Made by a program: the position numbers and the translations under genes. Of a stretch of DNA of 64,000 nt, positions 1 to 7,965 are shown piece by piece. Source of the DNA: Allobosea sp. OK403 (GTDB lineage Bacteria; Pseudomonadota; Alphaproteobacteria; Rhizobiales; Beijerinckiaceae). The stretch covers positions 54,256-118,255 of the forward strand of contig NZ_FOQV01000015.1 of assembly GCF_900113835.1 (NCBI RefSeq). Direction: 5' to 3'. The notes under the pieces are model-generated. The model had not been told where the DNA came from. It worked only from the letters and a program-made list of their open reading frames with translations, and did no database searches. Positions within the stretch are counted from its first letter, which is position 1; each line of letters begins with the position of its first letter.

Positions 1-820
1 GGTTCCGTTCGATCCACTCATGCGCGGCGCTATCGAACAGCGCGAGGCACTGGAGGCCGAGTTGCGCACGGCGCTGGCCGATAACGAGTTCGAGTTGTTC
101 TATCAGCCGCAGATCGAGCTGCGCACTGGGGCTATCGTCGGCGCCGAGGCACTGATCCGCTGGCGCCACCGCGAACGTGGCTATGTCTCGCCCGCCGAAT
201 TCATGCCGGTGGTGAACACCACCTCGCTGTCGGAGGATGTCGCTGCCTGGGTTCTCGAGACCGCCTGCCGGCGGGCAGCCGATTGGCAGCGCCGTGGCTA
301 CGCCATACGCATCGGCGTGAACCTGGCACAGTCCCAGTTCGCGACCGGTGATCTGGCCGCAGAGGTCGAAAGACGGCTCACTGAGAATGGCTTGCGCCCT
401 GAGCTGCTCGAACTCGAGGTGACCGAGGACATCATCCTCGACGATGGTGCCAAGACGTTGCGCGTGCTCGCGGCGCTGCGGGCACTCGGCGTCAAGATCG
501 CGTTCGACGATTTCGGCACCGGCTATGGCAGCTTGACCTATCTGAAGACCTTTCCGCTCGACAAGATCAAGATCGACCAGTCCTTCGTGAAACGGCTGGA
601 GCCCGGCTCACAGGATGCGGCCATCGTTGCCGCGACGATCGATCTCGGTCAGGCGCTTGGTCTTTCGGTCATCGCGGAGGGCATCGAGACGCCAGCGACC
701 GCCGGCCTGCTGCGCGAGATGGGCTGCGGCGAGGGACAGGGCTATCTGATCAGCAAGCCGATCCCGGCCAAGGAGTTCGAGGCGAAGTTCCTGAGCAAGG
801 AAACGCGGCTCGTGGCGTAG
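1..820 (+). CDS. EAL-domain cyclic-di-GMP phosphodiesterase, 3' part only
   Basis: The open frame enters from the left edge and lacks its start, so only the C-terminal EAL domain is seen. EAL domains hydrolyse cyclic di-GMP to pGpG using two metal ions. Counting from the first Met at base 20, the signature EAL lies at residues 43-45 in EALIRWRH. An ELEVTED metal site is at 131-137, DDFGTGYGS at 163-171, KIDQSFV at 184-190 and IAEGIET at 218-224. The catalytic set looks complete, so the domain is probably active. The residues before it resemble the helix that links a GGDEF domain to an EAL domain, so the full protein is probably a GGDEF-EAL sensor; that part is inference. Confidence 0.93.
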   Translation, partial: VPFDPLMRGAIEQREALEAELRTALADNEFELFYQPQIELRTGAIVGAEALIRWRHRERGYVSPAEFMPVVNTTSLSEDVAAWVLETACRRAADWQRRGYAIRIGVNLAQSQFATGDLAAEVERRLTENGLRPELLELEVTEDIILDDGAKTLRVLAALRALGVKIAFDDFGTGYGSLTYLKTFPLDKIKIDQSFVKRLEPGSQDAAIVAATIDLGQALGLSVIAEGIETPATAGLLREMGCGEGQGYLISKPIPAKEFEAKFLSKETRLVA

Positions 821-1086
821 CTGGCGCCTCTGGACGGTGTGAACCTTGAGCCTCAGGGCAATGTCGCCGTGAAAGCGACCGGATGAGATATTGCCACCAT
901 CCCAAACAAACTCTCCAGCCTGCGGATCGTCTTCAACGGTTTTGCATGCTGCCGCGTGTCCCGAGGTTGCGCATTGGCTGGGCGATCAAGAAGGCGGGCC
1001 CATCAGGAACAAATTGATCAAGCTTCGGGTTCATCCAGATGCTCCTCATACGTGGCCAGCACGAAAGGGGCATCGGGAGAGAAACA

Positions 1087-1326
1087 ATGCAAAGACGAGC
1101 TTTTCTGATGATGATGTTCGGAGCGGGTTTATTGCCCGTGACGCTTCACAGTGCAGCTGAAGCGTTGCCCGTTGCCGCTGCAGCCGAGCTATCGGCAAAG
1201 GCCGAGGATTCGTTGATCGAGCCTGCGCGAGGTCGAGGCCACGGCTACGGGCGGGGCAGAAATCGCGGTCTCCATCGCGGTTGGAATCGTGGGCTACATC
1301 GGGGCTGGAACAAACGCCGCCACTGA
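1087..1326 (+). CDS. small exported Gly/Arg/His-rich protein
   Basis: This 79-residue protein begins QRRAFLMMMFGAGLLP, a charged then hydrophobic signal-like segment that could use Sec or Tat. The mature part ends in a basic, glycine-rich tail with a tandem GLHRGWN repeat. I chose the ATG at 1087 because GGGAGAG lies just upstream and the longer in-frame start at 1039 would put non-hydrophobic residues ahead of the signal peptide. A strong terminator follows. No function is recognised; the family type is common as small periplasmic proteins in Hyphomicrobiales. Confidence 0.6.
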   Translation: MQRRAFLMMMFGAGLLPVTLHSAAEALPVAAAAELSAKAEDSLIEPARGRGHGYGRGRNRGLHRGWNRGLHRGWNKRRH

Positions 1327-1361
1327 GCCGGGACAGGGAGCGTTACCCTGACCAAAATACG

Positions 1362-1391
1362 AGCCCGCCACGAATTTCGTGGCGGGCTTTT
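1362..1391 (+). terminator. Rho-independent terminator, probably bidirectional
   Basis: A perfect 13-bp stem (AGCCCGCCACGAA with its complement) has a 1-nt centre and is followed by TTT on the plus strand. It ends the 1087-1326 gene. It also lies just beyond mccB, which converges from the other strand, and the short A run on its other side could let it serve both. Confidence 0.85.
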
Positions 1392-1459
1392 GAAATCACT
1401 GGCTTCATCTCAAGCCAAGCTCTCGGGATGAGGGCTCAAGGACACCCCGAACAGCGCCC

Positions 1460-3067
1460 TTACATCCTGAAAACGCCGAATTTCGTCTCCGGCACGTCGG
1501 CGTTGAGGCAGGCGGAGAAGGCCAGTGCCAGCACGCGCCGCGTCTCGGAAGGCAGGATGATGCCGTCGTCCCAGAGCCGGGCGGTCGCGTGATAGGGCGA
1601 GCCCTCCTCCTCATATTTCGAGCGGATCGGCGCCTTGAAAGCCTCTTCCTCTGCCGCCGTCCAGCTCTTGCCCTCGGCCTCGATATTGTCGCGACGGACG
1701 GTGGCGAGCACGCTCGCCGCCTGCTCACCGCCCATCACCGAGATGCGCGAATTCGGCCAGGTGAAGAGGAAGCGCGGGGAGTAGGCGCGCCCGCACATGC
1801 CGTAATTGCCCGCCCCGAAGGAGCCGCCGACCAGCACGGTGATCTTCGGCACCTTCGCCGAGGCCACCGCCGTCACGAGCTTGGCCCCGTCCTTGGCGAT
1901 GCCACGCGTCTCGAAATCGCGGCCGACCATGAAGCCGGTGATGTTCTGCAGGAAGAGCAACGGAATCCGGCGCTGGCAGCAGAGCTCGATGAAATGCGCA
2001 CCCTTCAACGCGCTCTCGGAGAACAGGATGCCGTTATTGGCGATGATGCCGACAGGGATGCCGTGGATGCGGGCAAAGCCGGTGATCAGCGTCGTGCCGT
2101 AGAGTTTCTTGAACTCGTCGAACTCCGAACCGTCGACAAGCCGGGCGATGACCTCGCGGATGTCGTATTGCTTCTTGAGATCGGTCGGGACGACGGCTTC
2201 CAGCTCCTCGACAGGATAGAGTGGCTCGACCGACTCGGCGATGTCGAGATCGGGCCGCTTGACGCTGTTGAGATTGCTGGCGATGCGGCGCGCGATGGCG
2301 AGCGCGTGGGTGTCGTCGCCGGCATAATGATCGGCGACGCCCGAGAGGCGGGCATGGACATCGGCGCCGCCGAGATCTTCCGCCGAGACGACCTCCCCAG
2401 TCGCGGCCTTCACCAAAGGCGGGCCGCCGAGGAAGATCGTGCCCTGGTTCTTGACGATGATCGTCTCGTCCGACATCGCCGGCACATAGGCCCCGCCAGC
2501 GGTGCAGGAGCCCATCACCACCGCGACCTGCGGAATGCCTTCGGCCGAGAGCGTCGCCTGATTGTAGAAGATCCGGCCAAAATGCTCGCGGTCGGGAAAG
2601 ACCTCGGTCTGGTGCGGCAGGTTGGCACCGCCGGAATCGACCAGATAGATGCAAGGAAGCCGGTTTTCGCGCGCGATCTCCTGGGCGCGCAGATGCTTCT
2701 TCACCGTCATCGGATAATAGGTGCCGCCTTTGATCGTCGCGTCGTTGCAGACGATCATGCATTCGCGACCGGAGACACGGCCGATGCCGGCGATCATGCC
2801 GGCGCCATGGATCTCCTTGTCGTACATCTCGAAGGCCGCGAGCGCCCCGATCTCGAGAAAGGCGGAGCCGGGATCGAGCAGGCGCAGCACACGCTCACGC
2901 GGCAGGAGTTTCCCTCGCGCCGTATGGCGCTCGCGCGATTTGGCGTTGCCGCCAAGCGCGGCCGTCATGCGGCGCTCCTGCAATTCGCTGCGCAGGGCGG
3001 CCCAGTTCTCGGCATTGGCGCGCGTCTCGGCCGAATCCAGATCGACCTTGCTCTCGATGACCGGCAC
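1460..3067 (-). CDS. mccB: methylcrotonoyl-CoA carboxylase, carboxyltransferase (beta) subunit
   Basis: This 535-residue protein has the two crotonase-like carboxyltransferase lobes of biotin-dependent acyl-CoA carboxylases. It moves CO2 from carboxybiotin to 3-methylcrotonyl-CoA in leucine breakdown. Landmarks are LVDSGGANLPHQTEVFPD, MGSCTAGGAYVPAMSDE and, in the C-terminal lobe, LQNITGFMVG, GGSFGAGNYGMCGRAY and SVMGGEQAA. These are typical of MccB rather than PccB. The biotin-carrying MccA partner is not beside it, and the biotin carboxylase subunit at 35273 looks like PccA. Isovaleryl-CoA dehydrogenase, the preceding step, is at 25251, so the pathway is dispersed. Confidence 0.92.
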   Translation of the reverse strand: MPVIESKVDLDSAETRANAENWAALRSELQERRMTAALGGNAKSRERHTARGKLLPRERVLRLLDPGSAFLEIGALAAFEMYDKEIHGAGMIAGIGRVSGRECMIVCNDATIKGGTYYPMTVKKHLRAQEIARENRLPCIYLVDSGGANLPHQTEVFPDREHFGRIFYNQATLSAEGIPQVAVVMGSCTAGGAYVPAMSDETIIVKNQGTIFLGGPPLVKAATGEVVSAEDLGGADVHARLSGVADHYAGDDTHALAIARRIASNLNSVKRPDLDIAESVEPLYPVEELEAVVPTDLKKQYDIREVIARLVDGSEFDEFKKLYGTTLITGFARIHGIPVGIIANNGILFSESALKGAHFIELCCQRRIPLLFLQNITGFMVGRDFETRGIAKDGAKLVTAVASAKVPKITVLVGGSFGAGNYGMCGRAYSPRFLFTWPNSRISVMGGEQAASVLATVRRDNIEAEGKSWTAAEEEAFKAPIRSKYEEEGSPYHATARLWDDGIILPSETRRVLALAFSACLNADVPETKFGVFRM

Positions 3068-3135
3068 GTCGCGCTCCCTCGTCAGTTCTTGGGATCAGCC
3101 TTATGAACGGCTATGCGGGTGCTGCCAACGGGGCG

Positions 3136-3852
3136 TCATGCCAAGATGGTCGGCCCAAAGATGCGCTCGAATTGCGCGCGCAAGCTCGAGTCGACCTCCG
3201 GCATCGTCACCGGCAAGCCGAGATCGACCAGCGAGGTTACGCCGTGGTCGCTGACGCCGCAGGGCACGATGCCGTCGAAATGCGTGAGGTCCGGCTCGAC
3301 ATTCAGCGAGATGCCGTGGAACGAGACCCAGCGCCGGACCCGGATGCCGATCGCGGCGATCTTGTCCTCCGCGCTCTCTGCTCCGGTCTTCGCCCGCTTC
3401 TCCGGCCGGCGCACCCAGACGCCGACGCGGTCCTCGCGCCGCTCGCCCCGGACATTGAAGGCGTCGAGCGTGCCGATCAGCCAGGCCTCCAGCGCCGCCA
3501 CGAAGCGCCTGAGATCGGGGTCGCGGCGCTTCAGGTCGAGCATCACATAGGCCACGCGCTGGCCCGGGCCGTGATAGGTGAACTGCCCGCCCCGACCGCT
3601 GCGATGCACCGGAAAGCGCCCCGGCGCGATCAGATCCTCATCCTTGGCCGAGGTGCCGGCGGTGTAGAGCGGCGGATGCTCGACCAGCCAGACACGCTCT
3701 GGCGCAAGCCCGTCGGCGATCAGCGCGACACGCGCCTCCATCTCGGCGACGGCGGCCTCATAGCCGGTCAGGCCCTCAGCCACGACCCATTCTACCGGGC
3801 CGGCATCGCCCTCTGTCCCAAACAAAACCGCCAGCGCCTCGCGCGTCTTCAC
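3136..3852 (-). CDS. lipB: lipoyl(octanoyl) transferase
   Basis: LipB transfers octanoate from acyl carrier protein to lipoyl domains of 2-oxoacid dehydrogenases and GcvH, the first step of lipoate assembly. The 238-residue protein has the family motif RGGQFTYHGPGQ at 87-98, the catalytic Lys164 in DKIAAIG and the thioester Cys198 in GIVPCGV. Length and active site look normal. A loop at about 149-163 (RPEKRAKTGAESAED) is somewhat longer than in enteric LipB. It is divergent from the FliN-like gene at 3990, with about 140 bp between them. Confidence 0.95.
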   Translation of the reverse strand: MKTREALAVLFGTEGDAGPVEWVVAEGLTGYEAAVAEMEARVALIADGLAPERVWLVEHPPLYTAGTSAKDEDLIAPGRFPVHRSGRGGQFTYHGPGQRVAYVMLDLKRRDPDLRRFVAALEAWLIGTLDAFNVRGERREDRVGVWVRRPEKRAKTGAESAEDKIAAIGIRVRRWVSFHGISLNVEPDLTHFDGIVPCGVSDHGVTSLVDLGLPVTMPEVDSSLRAQFERIFGPTILA

Positions 3853-3989
3853 TTCGCCTTAACCCTGTTTGTTCAACGTTCATTCATCGGAAGTGGCAGG
3901 CGCCTCTTGCGCTCGAAAATAGCCCTCAGGCAAGCTCTGCAGGCAAGTTTCGTTGGTAGAATTCTGAAGTAGGGTTTCGGAGGCAGGAC

Positions 3990-4259
3990 TTGAAGGCTGA
4001 TCTTGATCTCGTTCCTGTCGTTCTCACCGTCGTGCTGGGCCAGACCCAGATGCCGATCTACAAATTGCTGCGCATGGGCCGCGGCGCCATCATCGAGCTC
4101 AACGCGACCGAAACCGAGGAAGTCCAGATTCTCGCCAACAATCACCCCTTCGCCAAGGGCAATGTCGTGGTCAGCGGCTCCAAGATCTCGGTCGAGATCA
4201 CCCAGATGCTGAAGCGCCCGACGGTCTACTCGATGCAGAGCGTGGCCGAGGCGGCCTGA
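3990..4259 (+). CDS. stand-alone FliN/SpoA-domain protein
   Basis: The 89-residue protein is essentially one SpoA (surface presentation of antigens) domain. VPVVLTVVLGQTQMPIYKLL, MGRGAIIEL, GNVVVSG and VEITQM align with the flagellar switch protein FliN, which forms the lower C-ring of the rotor. Translation probably starts at TTG 3990, seven bases or so after GGAGG. It lacks the N-terminal region of full FliN and no flagellar genes are near, so it may be a divergent FliN homologue or an adaptor. Its role is not certain. Confidence 0.75.
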   Translation: MKADLDLVPVVLTVVLGQTQMPIYKLLRMGRGAIIELNATETEEVQILANNHPFAKGNVVVSGSKISVEITQMLKRPTVYSMQSVAEAA

Positions 4260-4359
4260 GCGGCCGCACCATTCTCCCCGTCTCCACAGCCCTCACCCCG
4301 AGGAGCCTGGCGTGGAATGAAGCCAATGATTTCACGGGTCCATCTTGACGTCTACGCGC

Positions 4360-4589
4360 CGTCATTCCGGGCGCAGCGAAGCGGAGACCCGGAATCCATC
4401 GTAGAGTGCGTCGCCTTGGATGGATTCTGGATCGGCGCCGCAAGAGCTGGATGATTTCAGATGGGCTCACGAAGTGATCCCATCTGAAATCTGAATCCGT
4501 CTCTCATCAAAAGTGAGAGCAGGATCAATGCGAAAAACCGGTGCCCACTTTTTCGCATCCTGCTCTTGCGCGGCTTGTCCGGAATGACG
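4360..4589. repeat. nested intergenic palindromes
   Basis: The 540-bp gap before the tRNA holds no convincing gene. An 11-bp inverted pair (CGTCATTCCGG at 4360-4370, CCGGAATGACG at 4579-4589) encloses two further palindromes: ATTTCAGATGGG at 4454-4465 with its complement at 4479-4490, and GAGCAGGAT at 4517-4525 with its complement at 4557-4565. The inner two recur side by side at 34435-34554, so this looks like one repeat inserted in another. Confidence 0.8.
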
Positions 4590-4800
4590 GCACGGGGGAT
4601 GGCAAGCGATCGAAGGTCTTGGATACTGCTCGGTTCATTTCAGCTTGGCCTCTGGGGAGTGCCATTCAGGATGAGGGCTGCAGGGGATAAACCGAACCAT
4701 GACGCATTCTTGACGAAACACTCTTGTGGCGGCGGATTCGATTTGCTAGACCCGCGCCGTTCCTGAGTTGCCGCGTTCACACGGCAGTTTTCGAGCCGCT

Positions 4801-4885
4801 GCGGTCATGGCGGAATTGGTAGACGCACTACCTTGAGGTGGTAGCGGGGAGACCCGTGGAGGTTCGAGTCCTCTTGACCGCACCA
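4801..4885 (+). tRNA. tRNA-Leu(GAG)
   Basis: The 85-nt sequence folds as a class II tRNA. The acceptor strands GCGGTCA and TGACCGC pair, the anticodon stem is CUACC/GGUAG around loop UUGAGGU with anticodon GAG, there is a long variable arm, GGTTCGAGTCC forms the T arm, and an encoded CCA ends it. It reads Leu codons CUC and CUU. Its 3' 59 nt lie inside the attachment repeat, so the intact gene has been rebuilt by the element integrated immediately downstream. Confidence 0.97.
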
Positions 4886-4889
4886 GATT
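4827..4889 (+). other. left attachment repeat (attL) in tRNA-Leu
   Basis: This 63-bp sequence runs from the anticodon stem through the CCA end and four further bases. It is identical to 12924-12986. Tyrosine integrases commonly use the anticodon-to-3' part of a tRNA gene as their core site, leaving the tRNA functional. Confidence 0.93.
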
Positions 4890-4969
4890 GGTAAGAGCCT
4901 GAGATTGCTAAGAGATTAGCTTTCTCGGGTTCTTACCCTTTCTCCCCAAACATCAATGGCTTCTCCGCT

Positions 4970-4988
4970 TGGTCCCACTCTGGTCCCA
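4970..4988 (+). promoter_or_regulatory. paired TGGTCCCA boxes, candidate integrase arm sites (left)
   Basis: Two exact TGGTCCCA boxes start at 4970 and 4981, 11 bp apart. The same octamer forms a phased array at the other end of the element (12691-12740). They lie between the core repeat and the preferred integrase start at 5001, as expected for arm-type integrase or excisionase sites. Confidence 0.55.
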
Positions 4989-5000
4989 TGGAGCAGTCAA

Positions 5001-6029
5001 TTGGCTACGATTCGTAAGCACCGAGACAAATATCAGGTCCGTATCCGTCGCAAGGATGCGTCCCCCCTCACCCGGACTTTCGCGACTCATGCGGATGCCA
5101 AGGAATGGGCGAACCTTCAGGAACGCTTGGCCGACCGAGGCGAGCTAGGCCCCGACCGCAAGGCGTTAGAGCGAACCACGCTTGCCATGTTGGTCGAAAG
5201 ATACAGGGATGAGGTCCTTCCCGGTAAGAAGGCAACCACGATAGCCGTTGAGACAGCTGTCCTTACCGCCTTCGTTCGTCATCCCATCTGCAAGAAGCGG
5301 CTCTCAGACATCACGACAGCGGACTTCGCCGTCTACCGGGACCAACGGCTGAAGGAGATCAGTAGCGCCTCGCTCAAACGGCAACTGACGCCCATCCGCA
5401 GCGCCTTCAGAGTGGCAATCAAGGAATGGGGCATCCCTCTCCGCTCCAATCCGCTCAGCGGCCTCACGCTCAAAGCCCATGACAATAGACGGGAGAGGCG
5501 CCTTCAGGAGGGCGAGCTTGAACGGCTGCTAGAAGCGCTGTCGAAGGCTCGCAATCCGCTCCTATCCCCTATCATACGGCTGGCGTTGGCTACGGGCTTG
5601 CGTAGAGGGGAGCTATTGGCCCTCCGGGAGCGGGACATAGACCTAAAGCGGCTCTTCCTGCTGGTCCGGGAAGCCAAGAATGGTCACTCCAGGACGATCC
5701 CGCTCACCTCCGAGGCGGTTACGGCCATCAAGGAAGCCCTATCCCGTCTGGATCACGGGGAAATTCGGCCTAGGAACGCAGTTCTGTTCCCCATCGCAGC
5801 AGCAAATCTCCGGGAACTATGGAATGCGACGGCCAAACGGGCAGAGCTTGAGGATTTTCACTTCCACGACCTCAGACACGAAGCCATCAGCCGCTTATTC
5901 GAGCTTGGTCTGACTGTTCCAGAGGTCGCATCAGTCTCCGGTCACCGCACCATGTCCATGCTGATGCGATACGCCCACGCCTCCGGGGCAAGTGTCCGTG
6001 CCAAGATGCAGGTTGCTTCAAATCTCTGA
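5001..6029 (+). CDS. tyrosine recombinase / phage-type integrase
   Basis: This integrase catalyses site-specific recombination at tRNA-Leu. Numbered from the TTG at 5001, an N-terminal arm-binding region and a core-binding SAM-like domain (about 50-145) precede the catalytic domain. Arg201 (TGLRRGEL), Lys226 (EAKNGHSR), His289 and Arg292 (FHDLRHEA), His315 (SGHRTMSM) and the nucleophile Tyr324 (MRYAHA) are all present. I prefer TTG because GGAG lies seven bases upstream and the sequence from it (ATIRKHRDKYQVRIRRK) matches the usual family start. The ATG at 4956 would translate the TGGTCCCA boxes. Confidence 0.93.
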   Translation: MATIRKHRDKYQVRIRRKDASPLTRTFATHADAKEWANLQERLADRGELGPDRKALERTTLAMLVERYRDEVLPGKKATTIAVETAVLTAFVRHPICKKRLSDITTADFAVYRDQRLKEISSASLKRQLTPIRSAFRVAIKEWGIPLRSNPLSGLTLKAHDNRRERRLQEGELERLLEALSKARNPLLSPIIRLALATGLRRGELLALRERDIDLKRLFLLVREAKNGHSRTIPLTSEAVTAIKEALSRLDHGEIRPRNAVLFPIAAANLRELWNATAKRAELEDFHFHDLRHEAISRLFELGLTVPEVASVSGHRTMSMLMRYAHASGASVRAKMQVASNL

Positions 6030-6296
6030 GGCAATCGATCCTTAGACGCCACTCGCGCGAGCAGAATTACCGGTAATGCGGGGCGAGACACTGCCAGAGG
6101 GGTTTCCATTGCGATCCCCTTTGGCGATTCCTACCGCTTTCGGCCTATTAAACCACTGTTTTCATTGTATTTTCTACTTATCAGCTTAGTTTTACGAGAT
6201 TGCCTTGGCAACTGCCACTCCCCCAGTTTAGTACCCAACTTACGCTACCATTCAACGCCAATAATTTAGATAGAAGGCTGTTATGTTTAGATATTC
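6030..6296. other. AT-richer spacer downstream of the integrase
   Basis: No reading frame with coding character is seen on either strand. The stretch becomes clearly AT-rich after about 6130, unlike the host chromosome, and leads into the strong promoter at 6297. Confidence 0.5.
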
Positions 6297-6325
6297 TTGA
6301 CACAGCGCGCAAGTTATGATACAAT
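6297..6325 (+). promoter_or_regulatory. near-consensus sigma-70-type promoter
   Basis: A TTGACA -35 box (6297-6302) and a TACAAT -10 box (6320-6325) are separated by exactly 17 bp. It points at the run of small genes starting at 6507 and leaves a leader of about 170 nt. Confidence 0.75.
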
Positions 6326-6383
6326 AGTAATGTAGGTCGAGAGATAATTCTAATTTCCTCATCTACCCTATCCAGCCTGACTT

Positions 6384-6435
6384 AGCCGAGAGCTTTGGTA
6401 ACCCCTGCCACGGGTACGCCTATAGCCTCTCGGCT
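6384..6435 (+). promoter_or_regulatory. hairpin in the 5' leader of the small-gene operon
   Basis: AGCCGAGAG (6384-6392) pairs perfectly with CTCTCGGCT (6427-6435). Inside it, GTAACCC and GGGTAC can form a second stem with a bulged A. It lies between the promoter at 6297 and the first gene at 6507, so a cis-acting RNA control element is possible. Confidence 0.45.
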
Positions 6436-6506
6436 CGTCTTCGATCTGTGCTGTGTAGATACCCCTCCCCAGCCAATCCCTACCGATCAAGTTGAAACGG
6501 AAAACA

Positions 6507-6743
6507 ATGACCGACGCCGATACATTCGCAGAAATTCGCAACGCCAAGGCCGAAGAGCCCAAGCATAACCTTCGCCTAGATAAGACCATCGCCCCGCAGG
6601 GTGAGACCCGCACATGGGCTTATTATCAGCGGATAAAGAAAGCTGATCCCAAGTCTTACGAGCGGCCAGAAGTAGAAGTTCAGATGCAGAAAGACGCACT
6701 TCGCCTAGGCCCATCATTCTTTGTCACCGACGATAACGACTGA
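6507..6743 (+). CDS. hypothetical protein, 78 aa
   Basis: The protein is small, charged and soluble, with no signal or membrane segment. It begins TDADTFAEIRNAKAEEPK and contains a possible helical region. I chose ATG 6507; a TTG at 6492 in frame would add five residues. It is the first gene after the promoter at 6297 and lies 30 bp before the next gene in the same direction. The family is not recognised. Confidence 0.6.
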   Translation: MTDADTFAEIRNAKAEEPKHNLRLDKTIAPQGETRTWAYYQRIKKADPKSYERPEVEVQMQKDALRLGPSFFVTDDND

Positions 6744-6773
6744 GCATTAGTTTCACACAAATAGGAATTTCAT

Positions 6774-7100
6774 ATGTCAGATATTTACTGGACCCACGAC
6801 AAGGGCCGCGTCCGCTACAGCCTCGGTGCTGCCTACTGGGCAGTACCGCTCCCGACCGAAATCTTCTACGCCATTGTGCCCAAGAAAGCAGGCGAGCGTC
6901 TTCCGCCTAGCTTGCGAGGCAAATACAAGAACGTAGAGAGCGCTCGACGGGCCGTCGAAGGTGTCAGTGGACCTGGGCACAGTCGAAAGGAATTAGAGCG
7001 AGCCGGCTCACTTTGGCCCGGGGAAGTCATTCCCAAGGAAGAGATCGCAGAAGCCCACAAGCTAGCCCTTGCGAGCACTCAACCCGAGGCCTCCAAGTGA
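6774..7100 (+). CDS. hypothetical protein, 108 aa
   Basis: AGGAA precedes the ATG at a good distance. The sequence starts SDIYWTHDKGRVRYSLGAAY and is soluble and basic, with the segment ESARRAVEGV and an acidic C-terminal helix. It overlaps the next gene by four bases (GTGA), which supports co-translation. No family is recognised. Confidence 0.65.
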   Translation: MSDIYWTHDKGRVRYSLGAAYWAVPLPTEIFYAIVPKKAGERLPPSLRGKYKNVESARRAVEGVSGPGHSRKELERAGSLWPGEVIPKEEIAEAHKLALASTQPEASK

Positions 7101-7564
7101 GCGAGGTTCTCGAAAGCCTACCTGATCCTATCATCCATTCACTCGACGAGGGCGGCCGCAGGGCCGTCTTCGTTCCCCTACTAGGTGGTATCAGAGGCTA
7201 CGCCACCATCGATGAGGCCGATTTCAGGTCGCTGTTGGATGCTGGGCTGTCGTCTCGTTGGTCCATCCAAGTCCGAGGCTCCGTTACCGCTCCTTGTGCC
7301 GGGGCTTCCGGCAACACCGTATCCGTTGCAAGAGTGCTGTTAGACTGCGGCGAAGGTGAAAGCGTCGTATACCTCAATGGCGATAGCACTGACCTGCGTC
7401 GCAGCAATCTTTCAGTCAGCTACGAGGGCAACAACGCCATCCGACGCGACAGGGATTACATCAAGCCAACCTCCCGTCAGAAATCCACTGCTATCGAACA
7501 CCTGTTTCTGATCGATGGCGTACCAGTCAGCGCCGAAGAGTGGGCTCGATATCGTGGCCGGTGA
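7097..7564 (+). CDS. protein with a degenerate HNH-like motif
   Basis: The GTG at 7097 overlaps the preceding TGA, giving 155 residues. The middle contains YLNGDSTDLRRSNLSV followed by EGNNA. This resembles the NGDxxDNRxxNL part of HNH homing-type endonucleases, but the first histidine of the family motif is replaced (VVYLNGD). It may be an inactive or DNA-binding relative. Homology rests only on this short motif. Its place in an element of unknown small genes does not settle its role. Confidence 0.55.
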   Translation: MSEVLESLPDPIIHSLDEGGRRAVFVPLLGGIRGYATIDEADFRSLLDAGLSSRWSIQVRGSVTAPCAGASGNTVSVARVLLDCGEGESVVYLNGDSTDLRRSNLSVSYEGNNAIRRDRDYIKPTSRQKSTAIEHLFLIDGVPVSAEEWARYRGR

Positions 7565-7937
7565 TACCTTGGAAACCGAAGCTCCATTAAGAGGGCAAAA
7601 ACACCTGCAGAGAGGGTCCAAGCTACTAGGGTACCCGACACCTACTTCAGCCCTAAAAAAGACAAATGATTACAATGCATTAGAAGGGAGAAAATCGACT
7701 ACTATACCCCCCTCTCAGGCCCTCGCAGAACGCAACTCCGACTGGTCCGGATGGTGTGGCGATACAATGGGCCGGGTGTATTACTTCAAGCGCCCGCTTA
7801 CCAAGGCTCAGGCAAAGAACTTCGGGCTGGCGTATCCAGCTTACCGGGATGGTTATTACAAGCCCGCCAGCGCCACGTCTTATGACCAGTTCCATCCGGA
7901 TGCACGAGTTGCAGCCCATTTCATCGACAACTCATAA
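7515..7937 (+). CDS. hypothetical protein, 140 aa or less
   Basis: The frame overlaps the previous gene by 50 bp and has no good ribosome site at 7515, so the true start may be internal. The C-terminal part (GRVYYFKRPLTKAQAKNFGL and AYRDGYYKPASATSYDQFH) is rich in aromatic residues and looks coding. No family is recognised. Confidence 0.4.
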   Translation: MAYQSAPKSGLDIVAGDTLETEAPLRGQKHLQRGSKLLGYPTPTSALKKTNDYNALEGRKSTTIPPSQALAERNSDWSGWCGDTMGRVYYFKRPLTKAQAKNFGLAYPAYRDGYYKPASATSYDQFHPDARVAAHFIDNS

Positions 7938-7965
7938 GAATAGATCGTAGCCATACTATCAAATC

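Noticed and set aside
1589..3106. 505-residue open frame antisense to mccB
   Set aside because: It is the mirror of a well-conserved gene in high-GC DNA, with Arg/Asp/Ala-biased composition and no recognisable motif. The same applies to long frames opposite the PiT transporter (17630-19072), the ABC exporter (28452-29741), pccA (35549-37624), rarA/protease (44403-46193) and secY (52453-53712).
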